From Hofstenia miamia (taxonomy: Eukaryota > Xenacoelomorpha > Acoela > Hofsteniidae), in assembly GCA_900660155.1 (NCBI GenBank), contig CABFPE010000079.1, positions 1,050,046 to 1,114,045 of the forward strand: a DNA stretch of 64,000 nucleotides, read 5' to 3'. This document shows, in pieces, positions 47,087 to 60,698 of the stretch. The notes beneath the pieces are model-generated. The model had not been told where the DNA came from, did not search any database, and was given only the letters and a program-made list of their open reading frames with translations. The stretch's first letter is position 1, and each line of letters opens with the position of its first letter. The position numbers were made by a program, and so were the translations under genes.

Positions 47087-48480
47087 AGGCTACCCTCTAT
47101 GTGCACATAATTATAATACCCATTTGCATTGGCCATAGTTTTAGCAAATTATTCGATAAGTTACTAAATAATCAAATATACGTGTATTTGAAATCCTGGA
47201 GCATTGTTTTGAAACAAAATTTGGGTTTCATAAGGGTTATGGTACTCAAGATGCAATCTAGGCAATGTTTTCAACAACTAAAATATACTTTTTTCCTTCT
47301 AATAAATGTAGTAGCGTTGCCCTTCTTGTTTGAGTATAAGCCTATAATTCAACGAATTTTGATATACTGAAAGGCAAATTAATGCATAATAATTTTGATG
47401 ATAATGCTATTAATTCAATAATAAATTTCCTTAATAATCGACAGCAACGTGTTATAATTAATGATAATAATTAAAATATATTTTAACTGATTGTGTTATT
47501 CCTCAAAGAACATTTGCCGCTCCCATCCTATTAGCATTCTACATGAATTCAATAAGCAGAAAACATTAAAATTGATCAATATGCAGATGATCCCTAACTT
47601 ATAAGTACTGATATAAATGCTTTAAAACGAATTATCATAGAGTTGCCATATGGCAACAATGACATTTTTAATGAAACTTTTGATAAAAGTGTTTTACAGT
47701 GCTTTACATTAGTGTTTCCCACACATTTAAATAGTATATTTTAAAGCATTCAGTGTTATAAACATTAATATTGCTTAAGATGTATGGTGATAAAAATTGG
47801 TGTTTTTTGCCCAATATAAATACTTTATGTAAATAATTGAAACAAACTACATGTATTAGGAACATTAGACAATCTTTTGCGCATTGATTTATGCATGGAT
47901 ATAAGTAGTAGACATTTATGATATATGCCATACAAAATCTTTCAAATTATAGTTGATGCATTTTATAGCATTGCTATATGACAACACATTATCTCAAAAC
48001 ATGTTATTCTATAAGCTTAGCAAAGAGGATACTGTTGAAGAACTGTGCATAATAGATGACTATGCAAATGATTCCTGTCTTATAAATACTGATATAAATG
48101 CCTTTAGTGCAGCTAAAAATCTCCAGTGTCAACCAAAATTTAACGAAATATTTCCCAAATAATTAATTGAAAGTAAATATTGAAAAAACACAGCTTAGCT
48201 TATTAAAAGATAGAAATTAAAATAAATCATATACCAATAAATGAAGCGAATAAATTAACTACTTAGGTGTTCAAATTTACAATTGTTTAAGTTTTCAGCA
48301 ATTCTTACTGGCAAAGGTTGAGAAAATACCTTCTGGGATTACTTTACACTATCATATTTGATATATTCTAAATACATGTCTCAAACAATTATTAAATGCA
48401 TTCTGCTTATCACACAATGCTCATTTCTCTTTACGAATATAAATTCAAAATATCACATCCTTCTGTCTAAAACTTTCAAT
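45960..48480 (+). mobile_element. LINE family A, longer decayed copy (endonuclease to RT C-terminus)
   Basis: The copy starts within an AP-like endonuclease: VMILAPKCLKPVHKL, then FESLRLENISLEN and INVTYNPKNRYSDYL at 46007-46225. Linker pieces follow (46385-46772). The reverse transcriptase then shows FSKLFDKLLNNQIYVYLKSW at 47101-47370, INFLNNRQQRVI, a QYADD box near 47580 and thumb-like sequence to about 48480. Wording matches the minus-strand copy at 9.3-10.8 kb (FSKLFEKLL, LKNRQQRVI, AFDATKNLQ against AFSAAKNLQ). Many stops and shifts are present. A second YADD-like box (DDYANDSCLINTDINAF) lies at about 48055, so roughly 470 bp are duplicated or two partial copies overlap. Confidence 0.82.
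47049..47083. repeat. (TA)n microsatellite inside the LINE
   Basis: A pure TA tract interrupting the LINE between the linker and the RT piece. Confidence 0.95.
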
Positions 48481-50748
48481 TGATCCCCTAAAACACTGAA
48501 TTTTGCCCAAAAACATGATATTTCTTACAACTATTGATTAAAATACAAACTATTACTACCAAATGCAAATGCATTCTATCAATATCATTGAAATTCAAAT
48601 TTGGTCAAAACGCAATTTCATTTTTAAAACAATATGTTAAATTAAATGAATGTTCTCATAAGAATTTTACACAGCAACTAAGACAACTAAGATATGAATA
48701 ACTTTATCAGAATTTAGAATCGAAATATATTACAAGAAATGTAGAAAACAATTGAACATATTCCTCTAATAGACAATGCATAGTTAGCGACAATAACACA
48801 ATACACTCATTCGATAGTTTTGCATAGCGCTAAAAATACACTCACATACACACGCACACACACATTTATATTATATATAGTTTATAATTATTTCGGAAAT
48901 AGCGTGTAGTTTGTAGATTTAAAAAATTACTTCACAGCAACGGAATAGCCTTGACTCTTATTCTGTGGTAACATCTTGTGAGCTTTGCAATGTTCCCCTT
49001 CAATGGATTTCAAAAAGTTTTATTATTGTGATTGTGCATTCGTTGGAATATCTATTTTTAGAGTCAGATTATAAATTTTTTCAGTTTGTATGTAAAAAGT
49101 TTCTTAGGTTAATCGAATGATTTTTCAGGTTTTTTAGGCTATGCACTATGCAGCATCTTCTGAAAATATTTTAGAATCTACGGTTTTAATATATTTTACT
49201 ACACGAACCTACCATTAGGCAAAATAACACGTGTACATTAATTCGTATTCCCTATTTTATGAGCAGTAGACTTAAATCGAAAGAATAATTGTTATTTTTG
49301 CGCCATCTATCGTTCAGATAATATATTTCAATTATATATTCCTAAAACGTTTGCTAATAAATTGAAAATTGTGTTAATTACGCATTTTGGTTTTTGAAAT
49401 AATGCTTCGTATCTATAAATATAAAGACAACTAAATTTCTAGTTTAAATAAATGAAAGTAAACATTTTTGTAGAATTGATTAGTTTTATTTCTGAGCTAA
49501 GATTATATTTGCTACCTGCTTGATAGAATATATCGATTTTTGAAGTCTGGACTTCTAATAGCTTGTGAGAAAATATTTAGTAGAAATCCCTGCCAGCACA
49601 AATAGCCTCTTGAGAAAATCACTAAGATAAAGCAATTGATTGTGGAATCAATATTTTATAGTTTACCTAATTGTTTGCAGAATGCCAGTTCACATATATA
49701 AATTTTGATCCAAAAATGAAATCAGCCTATGTACGTAGCAAAACAAGTAGTAATATAGATATGCCTTATTTTTTTTCAATTATTGTCTTTCAAATATAAA
49801 AGGCATAATTCAAACTTGATTAATTGCCTCGCAATTTTTAACTATTTAATCAATTATTTCACGAGTACAGAGCATTAAGTGCTGATCTAAACTTTCTAAA
49901 TATAGAAAATCCTTTGATTTTCATTAAAAACCTAAAATAACTCTTGATAAAGATAGCCCTATTGCCACTGAATATCGTTAATTGTAGCTTTTTGAACATC
50001 TCGATATGTCTGTACTTTTCAGACTCTTGCTTTTATCGCATGAAAAGTATTCAGACAAAATTTCAGTAGTTTCACTCAAAAATTCTCTTTTTATAGGACT
50101 TTTGTCAAAAAAAATTCAAAATGTGGATTATGCAATGTTAAATCTTAATATGAAACTATTGTTTTTGTTTTCACTTTTTCTGCATCTCACATATGGTTTT
50201 CAATGATATATCTCTCATGACTACATTAACAATGTTTGTCAACTCAGAAAGCATCACATTTCTGAAACATTTTTTAAGATAATGCCACCATCGTAATAAT
50301 GACGTCATCACATATCTAAAGGATTCATTTTGTAGAGGAAGGATTGTTTAAATAACTTATATTTTTAATGTAAAATGTTTAGTAGAAGGATTTTTTAGGA
50401 GGAAGCTAAATCAACACCTCCCCCTCTGTGAGTTCAATGTCAAAAATATCCTGTGACAAATAGGTTTAACAAACAATTCTGTAAATATAGTATTTCACAT
50501 GATTAACATCAGTAATTTTTTTATCATAAAATCTCAGCTTTGATTGCATTTCTTGAGATCACTAGTACTGAGCCAGTACATGAGCCCGACTCGACACAAA
50601 ATATAGCCAGATTTATTCATATATCTGATGTCGCTCTTTAATCAGTACAGCTGTGAGGTCATATGTTGGAAATGAAATTGATTTTTAATTTTGTATAGGT
50701 TTTGTTGTGTGTTACAGTTAGAGTAATTAGTTGTTGTAAATTGAAAGT
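48481..50748. other. non-coding stretch
   Basis: Contains a short CA-rich microsatellite near 48841-48870. At about 50573 CAGTACATGAGCCCGACTCG looks like an orphan hAT-type end. No gene was seen. Confidence 0.4.
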
Positions 50749-50819
50749 ATGGATATGGGCAAAACTGCTACAGTTAAAGCTGGTAGAGATACACATGAAT
50801 ATCTTATGCATGAATGCAG
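50749..50819 (+). CDS. candidate first coding exon
   Basis: ATG opens MDMGKTATVKAGRDTHEYLM and runs to HEC, ending TGCAG|GTATGA, a good donor-like site. The composition is unlike the AT-rich surroundings. I recognise no protein and no following exon was identified, so this is a weak call. Confidence 0.22.
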
Positions 50820-51103
50820 GTATGAAAAATACTTTACTAGTACAGCCTTAGTGCGCATACATAACATTCTTGTCATCATTTATTCTCAGCTATATAGTAT
50901 AAAATTTAATTAATTTTGTGAAAGTATGGAATAACTTCTATAGTCATATATTACTGAGTCCTCACCACCTCAAAAGATAGCAAAACACCTCCGTATGTAA
51001 GTGCCTGCTCCCAAAGTTGAAATGTTTGTATTTATTTTCTTTCTGAATAAGATTGGTTATGAAGCTGTGCACCAACATCTTAATATGGCAATAATGTTTA
51101 TAT

Positions 51104-51121
51104 GAATAAATAAATAAATAA

Positions 51122-51157
<36 letters not shown>
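51104..51157. repeat. (AATA)n followed by (TA)n microsatellite
   Basis: Six or so AATA units grade into a TA tract. Confidence 0.95.
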
Positions 51158-51159
<2 letters not shown>

Positions 51160-52479
51160 TTAGATAACTAAAATGTTTGAAACTAATTAATCTAACATCT
51201 CTTTGCAATGATCTCGTTATAGCCTGCCATCTCCACAATTTAAACTAAGACCTAAAAATTATCTTAGTAAGGATGACTTTTCACACATTTTTTAGTGTAA
51301 ATAATAATGGCTTCAATATCATAAGTTGCATTCAAGATTTTGCTTTTGTACCAAGCAAGTTAAGATTTTTCATAAATGGAACTAATCAGAGCGTACACAA
51401 GGGTGGGACATGGTGGAATATCCCCCGTCAAGTTTTCAAAAGTAATCTTGGCTGACTAAGGTCGTGAAATGAACTTTTAGGCTCTCTATTCTAAATATTT
51501 TCAACATTTAATTAGAAATGGTCATGGTTTTGAAATGAATGAAATTTTTTCTAAGTTCTGATTTATTGTGTTTTTTCATTCTTAGCTAACTTGAATGCTT
51601 AATGGTTTTACTGCATGATTACGGATGTCCCATAATTGTCTGAATAGTAGGATATAGTCTGTAGTTTCAAAATCAATTTCATTTGCTTATCAGAAATATA
51701 TACCAGATGAGGAATTTCAATTTTCCTGAAACGAATTTTCAATAAGACAACAGTAATTCATTCATGCTTTTGCAAATTTAAAAATGTACAAGAGTCCTAT
51801 AAAAACACTTAAAATGTTTTTGTCCCATCAGCAACAAATTTTTTACTGTCAACTCACCCTTTAGCAAGTAATTATAGAATTCCTGAATAATTGGCCCAAC
51901 AAAAATTAGCTGGTAATAAATTTTAAAAAATTAATTGCACCCTCCCCAATAGAAACAAAATGTTTAAGGAATATTTTATGCAACTTTATAAGTGTCAATT
52001 TTTAATTTTGAAGTAACTTAATATAATTGTCGCTAAAAGCATAGTCTAAAGATTTCACAAGAATTATTTAAATAATACTTTTGGTTGCATTGCATTTTCA
52101 TTTAAATATTATCTTTATCTTTCAATGAAATTCGTTTTTAGCGCTCTTTGACTTTTAGAGTTGAAGGAATAGGGGGTAAATTTATTGTTATGTATATGTT
52201 CAAAGTTAATGAAAAACGTTTGTACTTAATGCATGCGGATTATGGCCGTCACTTACAGTGCAATAAACGCCATATTGCAAGGTGTGAACTTTTTCCACAC
52301 AATGCATGTTAACCCATCTTTTCGTACTATGCATGAACATTGGGTATATGATGTTGAGTTGAACTTTAATGCTAATGATCAAAGTCTAATAAAAACGTGA
52401 TGCATATTCCCAAACATTCAAATTTATGGCAATTTCCACGCAAAAGTTCAGTACTGGAAACATGTGTTCGACCACCTTG
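51158..52479. other. non-coding stretch
   Basis: No supported gene. Part of 52180-52480 may be eroded Tc1-like transposase downstream of the helix-turn-helix fragment on the minus strand. Confidence 0.35.
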
Positions 52480-52815
52480 TTATTTTGAAACAAATAATAG
52501 AAATTGATTGAGAGCTTTTGGAAGTTTTCGTAAGTCTTCCGGACTTTGGCTTTGGGGCAATGATATTTCAGAAGTGATGATATCCCCGATAGTATTTCGA
52601 GGTCGCTCTACAAGTCGAGCTACATTACGTTGACTCATCCCTTCCAAATGTTTGGAGATAATCAACTCGCGGATGGGAAGAGCTGCGTAATCAGGCATCA
52701 TATATGGTGAAGAAAGACTATTATTCGACATTTTCAATATAAATAGACTGAAAAAAGCTAAAACAATAAAATTATTTACAGATTCTCTGATTTGGTCTGA
52801 AGCGACCGAATACAT
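52480..52815 (-). pseudogene. Tc1-like transposase N-terminal (HTH) fragment
   Basis: The 111-residue minus-strand frame contains LPIRELIISKHLEGMSQRNV followed by ARLVERPRNTIGDII. This is the helix-turn-helix that opens Tc1/mariner transposases (R-x-x-I-x-x-H-x-x-G-x-S-x-R-x-I/V-A-R). The catalytic DDE domain could not be recognised downstream, and the stop at the end follows QFLLFVSK. Upstream residues (1-30) look unrelated to the family. It is a truncated relic, or an HTH exapted in another protein. Confidence 0.55.
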
Positions 52816-54730
52816 TTTTACAAGAAAACATTAGCTAACCACAAGCTTTGTAGCATTTCTCCTTGAGATTCAATTAAACAGTGATAATCATGTCTCAACA
52901 TTGATGATTCCCCTTTCTGCAACACCAAATCTAATTTAAAAATACATATGACATAAAAATATTTATGACAAATTATGGGTGGATGAACTCTTTTTTCTAG
53001 TAACGTATATTTCAAATATTGAAATACAAGCTATTAACAAAATTATATAGAAATAAATAACCTTAAATGAGCAGATTTATTATTTTACTAAAGTGTAAAA
53101 GCATAACATTATCGTAAATAGGTGCACATTAATATGAAAGTTAAGAAGTCACTGCAGTTCTTAAAATTTATTAAGAAAGATCTTCAAAAATTTTCCAATG
53201 TCCTTTTGGTTTTATACCTTCAAGGTCTGATCTTCTTTGGTACAATTTGAGTTAAGAATGGTATGAATGTACCATAAAACAATAAACATATAATATGTAA
53301 AATAAATATTACTTATTTATATTTATATTTCACTTATTGAACAAATAACTTTGTAAGTATTGTAAGTAGAAGGATTATCCCACAATATTTTGGTTTAACT
53401 TAGTATACATAATGGAATAGCTTTTATCAGAACAGTTTGCATGACGCACTGCCTTTTTTGAACGCTAGGTTCTCTTGCATACTGTCTAATTCACTAAGTG
53501 TTTTGAAAAAATGTTGTCAAATGAAAAAAATACGCGAATAACTTGGCATGGCTATTCTGACGTAATAGGTTTGGAAAACTTTAAAACCAAAATTGCATTT
53601 CGAAAATACAGCTTGGCTTGAAAAAAAATTGAATTTCATGTAGCGAGCTCTAAAATATTAACTTAACCACTTCACATTTAAATTATGAAGATTTGTTATT
53701 TCATTATGCCTGCCAAAAATACGCATATGCTAAGGTGGTATATTTTATGAAATTTTTATCCAAAATATAATTCTAAAAAAATTTCAATAATATAGGAGAA
53801 TATAAATCCATTATCTTAATATTTGACCATTGTGCAGGGCCTTGAAATATTTTCTTTCTAATAACTGAATTTTTTTGTAAATTGACGAAAATAATATTTT
53901 TATGTGGTTGAAAATTTTATGGAATTAGCGAGTAATAGATATATACTTGGGATATACGCAAAGCTATTTGGTCAATTAATGATTTTAGTGGTACTAAACA
54001 CTGATACTTCTATATATTGTAACAATTTCCTGAAAATGATGAGTCGAATTTATTAAGAATTTTTTGAAGCATGTTCGCAATTGTATTTTTCATTTTTAAT
54101 AAGCAAAGCCATTTAATATGCTTCATTGAAAATTCTAATGTAATAAATTGACCACCATATTGGTCATCTAGTCACTTTCTTCAGTTTAGAAATTTGACTT
54201 ACTGGCAAAGAGAACGTAGTGAGGTAATACGAAGGAGTGGAAGAATTGGATAAGTTTCAAATAGTCTTGATGGTTTTGTTAAAATTTGACATGTTTGATT
54301 TATAAGCCATTGATTCAACTACGGAAATGTATCTAAGTTAAAAGACTTTTATTCAAAACAGCAGTGAAAATCAAGTAATTAAGCAACGTATAATGCTGCT
54401 CTCTTCATCAAGGGCAGCAGTTATCTCATCAACTACACAGACTACAGAGGTCAAAAAAAGAAGAGAGAACTTGAAAAACATCAGTAACATTTAAAAGAAG
54501 CTGTAAGCTTTATCCAGCCATTGTAGCGGTTTTGGAGGAGCAACAATTCTTATTATTAAGAATTATGATTTCGTTTCGATAGAATAAACACTAATATATT
54601 CATCACTACGTGAGAATAGCAAAAGAAACAGAAAATATCTTATTAATATCATCATTATTATATAATGAATTGGCATCTCCATACAGCTAAAAAACTTGTT
54701 TCAACCATTCTGAGTGCTTTCACACTTGAA
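52816..54730. other. non-coding stretch
   Basis: No gene or element that I can support. Confidence 0.45.
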
Positions 54731-54738
54731 GTATTTAC

Positions 54739-57700
54739 CAGTGGCTGAGTTGAGAGGCGCTCGAGAAGCTCTCCACCCGAGCCGATGTATAAACTGGCCA
54801 TTGCAAATTCTTAAGCCTACGTGCAAATTTTCACTTGCATCGGTTATCAACAGATACTAATATTTGTCAGTACATAGAAATTTATGCTTGTTAGATAATG
54901 CACATGTACGTGAGGTAATTCATTGCATTGTAGATGAAAAAGCAAACAAATTGAAGAAAATAAAAAATATTGAAATTTTTTTGGAAGATTTTACATTTTT
55001 CCTGATAAAACTTGCAAACATGTTGCAAGAAATTTCGTGGAAATGCTAAGAATCTTAATTAAGATTTTCAAAATTTCACAGAATTCACAAGAAATTTCGA
55101 GATTAATTAAAAAATGCAATATTACAATATTTATGAACATTATAGTCCAAAAAATGCTACTAATAACATTAACAAATAGTTTGCAAATTATTGCTAGCAT
55201 AATCAGTTGACTTACAGCGGAGGCAAATTTCCTAATAATGACAAGAAGCATACAAATCTAGACTAACCAGAATTATTTTATCATTGAGAAAGTACCCATA
55301 AATTTGAAAAGTCATTTTTTAATTGACCAAAGTTTTGAATTAATTAAGAGTTAGAAAATTTTTAGTAGATGTATTTAGAATTAGTATAACTTTCATGAAT
55401 ATATTATTTTAAAATTAAATTGTATTTATCTATTATAATTTAAGAAAATTTCGAAATTGAAAAAACGCTTTTCACAAATATAAAAAAAATATAAAATTTA
55501 TATATAAACATAAACTAGTACACTAATACTGCATCTACTGTCAGCTAATGACTGTTACCATACCATTTTGGATTTTACAACAAATTATTATAAATATAAC
55601 CAATACAAATAAATGTATGCTATGCTGTAATAACTTACTTCAAAAAATACTTAAAGCTCTTTGCAAGAGAACTAAATTTTCAAAATCATTTCAAGAAATC
55701 TTCAAAAAAATTCTTGATAATTTCTTTTATAAAACTTCCAAGATCTTTCAAATGAATCAAGGAATTAGGATTTATTCAAGAACTTTTCAATATTTTCCAA
55801 GTTTTCAAGCTAGGGATGTCGATTCCAAATCATAAGTGGTCATTGCAACTTTTATTATTTTTGCCACATTACCACATTTTTTACGATATTTTAGCAACTT
55901 TTTCGTTGTTTCCTTGATTATATAGTAATATTTTTTAAAATTATAGCATTCCTAAAGCTTACTGCTAGGCGGTTTTCAAAAAATTTGTTCTGTTTCGGTT
56001 TCCTTGAACATCAAGACCGTTTTTGAACCGACTACTATCGTAATTCATGAAACGTTATTCAAGAAAAAAATACCTTTCTAATGTATATTTTCATAACACT
56101 GCGTTAAGTTGAAAAAAAATTAAAACAAATCTACATATATTTCTAAAATAACTTACTATTACTCAACACTGCTCTAAACCAAGACCAACTGTAATCGCGG
56201 CCAGGCAATTTGCAGTATAAAAAGGAAAAAGTAGCAATAAATACTCTTGCAAAAATGGCGAATTGGTGCAAAATTTTGTCCAAATATGCAATGCAGAGAA
56301 TATCAAAAATTTCCTTCCAATTTGTTTTGCTACAACCATTGTATTTGCTTCCCAACATAAAAAGGTTCATCAAACAATTAATGGATTTACAAAGCAAAAA
56401 ATGAAATGAAATTTCTAGAAATATTTTACCTTAAAATTGAAAGGTTAGATCTACATTTCTGCTTTAATAGATTTATATTCGCTGATTTTTTCTCCCGTCA
56501 AATCATAAATTTTGTTATGCAGAAAATGACTGTTTATTGTAAACGGCCTCATTATATTTGAATGAAGGTTTCGCAATTTTCAAGAAATCAAAGCGCTTCA
56601 AAAGTACATTGATGTGTAAGATTGCTAATTCTTTGATTTGATTACTTAAAGTGATTTTCTGCATCAAATCTTGGTCTGTGTTGAAGTGTGTTGACTGCCT
56701 CATTTTTGTTAATTTTAATGCAAATCGCCAGGCCGGGATTATAGTAGACATTGTTTATGCAAAAATTGACATATAATTTATAAAGACTGTTGTGAAAATA
56801 ATATTAATATTTTGAAATTTACATTAGTATCATATACTCTTCTAAATTTCAGCTTAAGTTTCTAATTTCAGTGTGTAGATCTTATTGTAAGTTTCTAAGG
56901 TTCCCAAATTGTATAACAAACTTAAACATTAAAGGAATATTTTTGGTAAGCATTATAAAATGGGCCGAATTTGCATTAATTTAAATGGGCCTACTTTCAT
57001 CTTTGAGTTAGCATAGATATACATGCATATGATTTGTGCTGTAGAGATATGTGGGTTCCATGAAATTTCCCAGGGAAAATTTCTTGGGCAGGGTTGGTTG
57101 GAAATCAAAATTCTACCCCGTGGACAATCTTGGTGTACAATGTATGTTTAACAATCGTCAACTGCGCCAAATTATATCATTTTCATTTTGGGTTTTTTAC
57201 AAAATATGAGTCGAATGCGCTGCTTTTGAATTGAGAATTAGTTTATACTAACTGTAAGTTTTGGGACTGCACTCCTGGCTAATAATACCCATAATCTTTT
57301 TGTCTGATTCAGCACAGAGATGAATATGGACGGAAAAATCATGCCCAAGCCTGACCGGCCTAGGAAGCTTTATGTACAGCCCAATTAATTTAACACCAAT
57401 TCGGCCCATTTTATAATTGCCAAAAAATTTTTTGGTTTGCTACACCAAAATTTGGTATGTTAGAAAATTCGAATACGAACTACACACTGAAATAGAAGAT
57501 CCTAAGCTTACATCTAAAAGAGTATATGATACTAATGTAAGACTTCAATAAATATATATATTTTTTAACATATTGCACTTTAGTCAGTTTTTTTAAATGT
57601 CGGCCCATTTTTTCCAGCAGTTCAGCCCAATCCCTGTCCGGGACATGTCTATATCTGATTCAGCAGGCGGATTTTGCCTCTGCATTAAATTGTTTAAGAC

Positions 57701-58619
57701 AACTATCTTCTTTGCTTAAGACCCTTGTCACACAAATTCAAGTTGTAAATTATGATGCTAACCAAGCTCTAAATTTATTCCCTCGTGTTAAGAATGACCG
57801 AGTAAATTAAGACAATAATTTTGTAAAACATGGAGCAACATTTTGAGGCTCAACCACAGCCAAAGGTGACTCGTAGGAGTTGGTCTTGGAATAGCAGATG
57901 TCCTATGCTTTGATATGACCCCTCGCTGCATTTGCAAGAGATCTTCCCACCTTGAAAAGAATACTATTACAAATTTAATGTTTATATTTCCTTCATTGAT
58001 GCCCTACCAAAAGTGAGATTAAGGCAGAGTTTATGACTTGGAAAAGCATGCAGTTAGGTGTCGAAGATAAGCACCCAAACAACGGCCTAGATGTACACGT
58101 TGCCGCTAAATCCGTGGTTCTTCCAAGTATTTATTTATATTATTTTTACTATGGGTGTTACTATAGCTGAGTCGAAAATAAAATTTTCTAAATTCAATGT
58201 GTTGCTAATATCGCTGTGAAGAGCAATGACTGATATTCAATAATTCTTGTTGATCAGAGAGAATTGTACACTTTCACAGACGATGTGATTGAAGAATTCT
58301 GAAAGCATCCCGATAGGTTTTGTATTGTACTGTAATACAGTTTGAAATTGCATATTGGATATTTTTTGACTTAGTGTAGAAAATGTATATGCATGTATTT
58401 AATAGCACTTGAATTATAAGATCATCAAGGTGACAGGTTTCTAGTGCTTAGTACTTATATAAATTGAGATTTATTGTTATCTGTTATTATATGTATAGTC
58501 ATGAAGGATTGTATAAACAAAGTATAGAGTATATACAAACCGCCCGTATGGTCTATAAAGTAAAACATTTTCCTGCATCACTGAGACCCCTCTGACATAC
58601 ATTCCTTAATCGGCCCCTG
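54739..58619 (+). mobile_element. hAT-like DNA transposon, 3.88 kb, with transposase remnant
   Basis: The left end CAGTGGCTGAGTTGAG and the right end, CAGGGGCCGATTAAGG on the other strand, agree at about 10 of 16 positions. The flanks GTATTTAC (54731-54738) and GTATTTCC (58620-58627) match at 7 of 8, a convincing aged 8-bp duplication. Inside, a plus-strand frame at about 57854-58045 reads PQPKVTRRSWSWNSR, then KEYYYKFNVYISFIDALPK. This corresponds to the hAT region RKPRTxGRQRHR...EEYYR-x-x-V-F-IPFLD-x-x. Two or three stops interrupt it and the rest of the transposase is unrecognisable. Other elements appear to have landed inside (56952-57417). Confidence 0.78.
56952..57417. mobile_element. 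short inverted-repeat element inside the 3.88-kb hAT
   Basis: ATTATAAAATGGGCCGAATT at the left is exactly mirrored at the right end (AATTCGGCCCATTTTATAAT). The repeat extends inward at lower identity to a TGGGC block, about 40 bp in all. The element is 466 bp with no coding sequence. A related GTCGGCCCATTTT block occurs at about 57599, hinting at further rearrangement. The flanking duplication is unclear. Confidence 0.65.
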
Positions 58620-59027
58620 GTATTTCCAGGTAGCAATAATACTGTAGAAGGCTATCTGTGACGCTAAAACATTTGGGCTTTACTATGTTTGCTATCATGT
58701 AAAACTAATTACATGGCAAAATGTATTCTAGATGAAATTAAGAATTCTGCGCAACTTTTAAAATGAAAATTTACTTAAAAGAGAGTCATTTGAATTTAGT
58801 ATCTTACGGAATGTTCCAATTAAAATTTATTGGTTGACCTGCAACTCTCTTTTGAAAAGCATCTACAAAGTGGACTTAATAGATCACTCAACTCCATTCT
58901 TAAAGATGCATATCTCAAAGTGAATTTTAACCAATATAACCTCAATAGCATTTACTTAGTTCACTTTTTGCAACTTTATACCGCATTTTCGTTTCAGATT
59001 TGTAAAATAACACATACAAAATATACA

Positions 59028-59066
<39 letters not shown>

Positions 59067-59698
59067 CAATATGTGAATTCATACAAACAAGAACAACAAA
59101 ATTTGCAAACTTATTTACAATTAGTTATAAATATAAGCAACAACATAAGTCATCAAACGTTCATAAATAAGATGACCTTCGAATATTCACAAGGAGTTTA
59201 TTAAGAGCATTACTGGGCGTATGGTGCATGCATTTTTCAAATTTATTTGTTGTTTGCATTAAATATATTAATACAGATATTGATTGTTCGTTGAATATCA
59301 TTATGCTTATGTTGATTACATTATACCAACAGAAGAAAATGTAATTTTACTTCGGTAAGTCAATTCCTAAAGTTAATTTTCAAAATTTATAAATTCAGAC
59401 AATATGATAGTTCAAAGAAGTTAACAATTAATTACTAGTAGACAGCATAAGGCTAAATTCATATACAAGCACAAGCAAAGCATATACACCTAGATATCAT
59501 ACAACCGTATTCGAATTGTAAATTCACAATGTTCCCAAACTGCAAACATAAAATCTCCACAACAAATTTGATGGCTCAATGGAGAAGTAGTAATTGAGGT
59601 ATATTCCAAAAATTTTATAGCTAAAATTTTAAATTATATAATACTTATATTGAGAGCGGATTATATAAATGCAATTATCCCAGGCAGGAGATATACTG
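58620..59698. other. non-coding stretch with (TA)n tract
   Basis: A TA microsatellite lies at 59034-59063. The 124-residue frame at 58830-59204 reads through it as YIYIYIYI and is not credible as a gene. Confidence 0.6.
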
Positions 59699-60698
59699 NN
59701 NNNNNNNNNNNNNNNNNNNNNNNNNNNNNNNNNNNNNNNNNNNNNNNNNNNNNNNNNNNNNNNNNNNNNNNNNNNNNNNNNNNNNNNNNNNNNNNNNNNN
59801 NNNNNNNNNNNNNNNNNNNNNNNNNNNNNNNNNNNNNNNNNNNNNNNNNNNNNNNNNNNNNNNNNNNNNNNNNNNNNNNNNNNNNNNNNNNNNNNNNNNN
59901 NNNNNNNNNNNNNNNNNNNNNNNNNNNNNNNNNNNNNNNNNNNNNNNNNNNNNNNNNNNNNNNNNNNNNNNNNNNNNNNNNNNNNNNNNNNNNNNNNNNN
60001 NNNNNNNNNNNNNNNNNNNNNNNNNNNNNNNNNNNNNNNNNNNNNNNNNNNNNNNNNNNNNNNNNNNNNNNNNNNNNNNNNNNNNNNNNNNNNNNNNNNN
60101 NNNNNNNNNNNNNNNNNNNNNNNNNNNNNNNNNNNNNNNNNNNNNNNNNNNNNNNNNNNNNNNNNNNNNNNNNNNNNNNNNNNNNNNNNNNNNNNNNNNN
60201 NNNNNNNNNNNNNNNNNNNNNNNNNNNNNNNNNNNNNNNNNNNNNNNNNNNNNNNNNNNNNNNNNNNNNNNNNNNNNNNNNNNNNNNNNNNNNNNNNNNN
60301 NNNNNNNNNNNNNNNNNNNNNNNNNNNNNNNNNNNNNNNNNNNNNNNNNNNNNNNNNNNNNNNNNNNNNNNNNNNNNNNNNNNNNNNNNNNNNNNNNNNN
60401 NNNNNNNNNNNNNNNNNNNNNNNNNNNNNNNNNNNNNNNNNNNNNNNNNNNNNNNNNNNNNNNNNNNNNNNNNNNNNNNNNNNNNNNNNNNNNNNNNNNN
60501 NNNNNNNNNNNNNNNNNNNNNNNNNNNNNNNNNNNNNNNNNNNNNNNNNNNNNNNNNNNNNNNNNNNNNNNNNNNNNNNNNNNNNNNNNNNNNNNNNNNN
60601 NNNNNNNNNNNNNNNNNNNNNNNNNNNNNNNNNNNNNNNNNNNNNNNNNNNNNNNNNNNNNNNNNNNNNNNNNNNNNNNNNNNNNNNNNNNNNNNNNN
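59699..60698. other. assembly gap, 1000 N
   Basis: Round-number gap. It removes the 5' end of the LINE family B copy that follows. Confidence 0.99.

Noticed and set aside
57089-57636. Possible hAT element with CAGGGTTGG and CAATCCCTG ends
   Set aside because: The ends match over only a few bases and the 8-bp flanks agree at 3 positions.
58830-59204. 124-codon frame
   Set aside because: It reads through a TA microsatellite (YIYIYI) and shows no domain.
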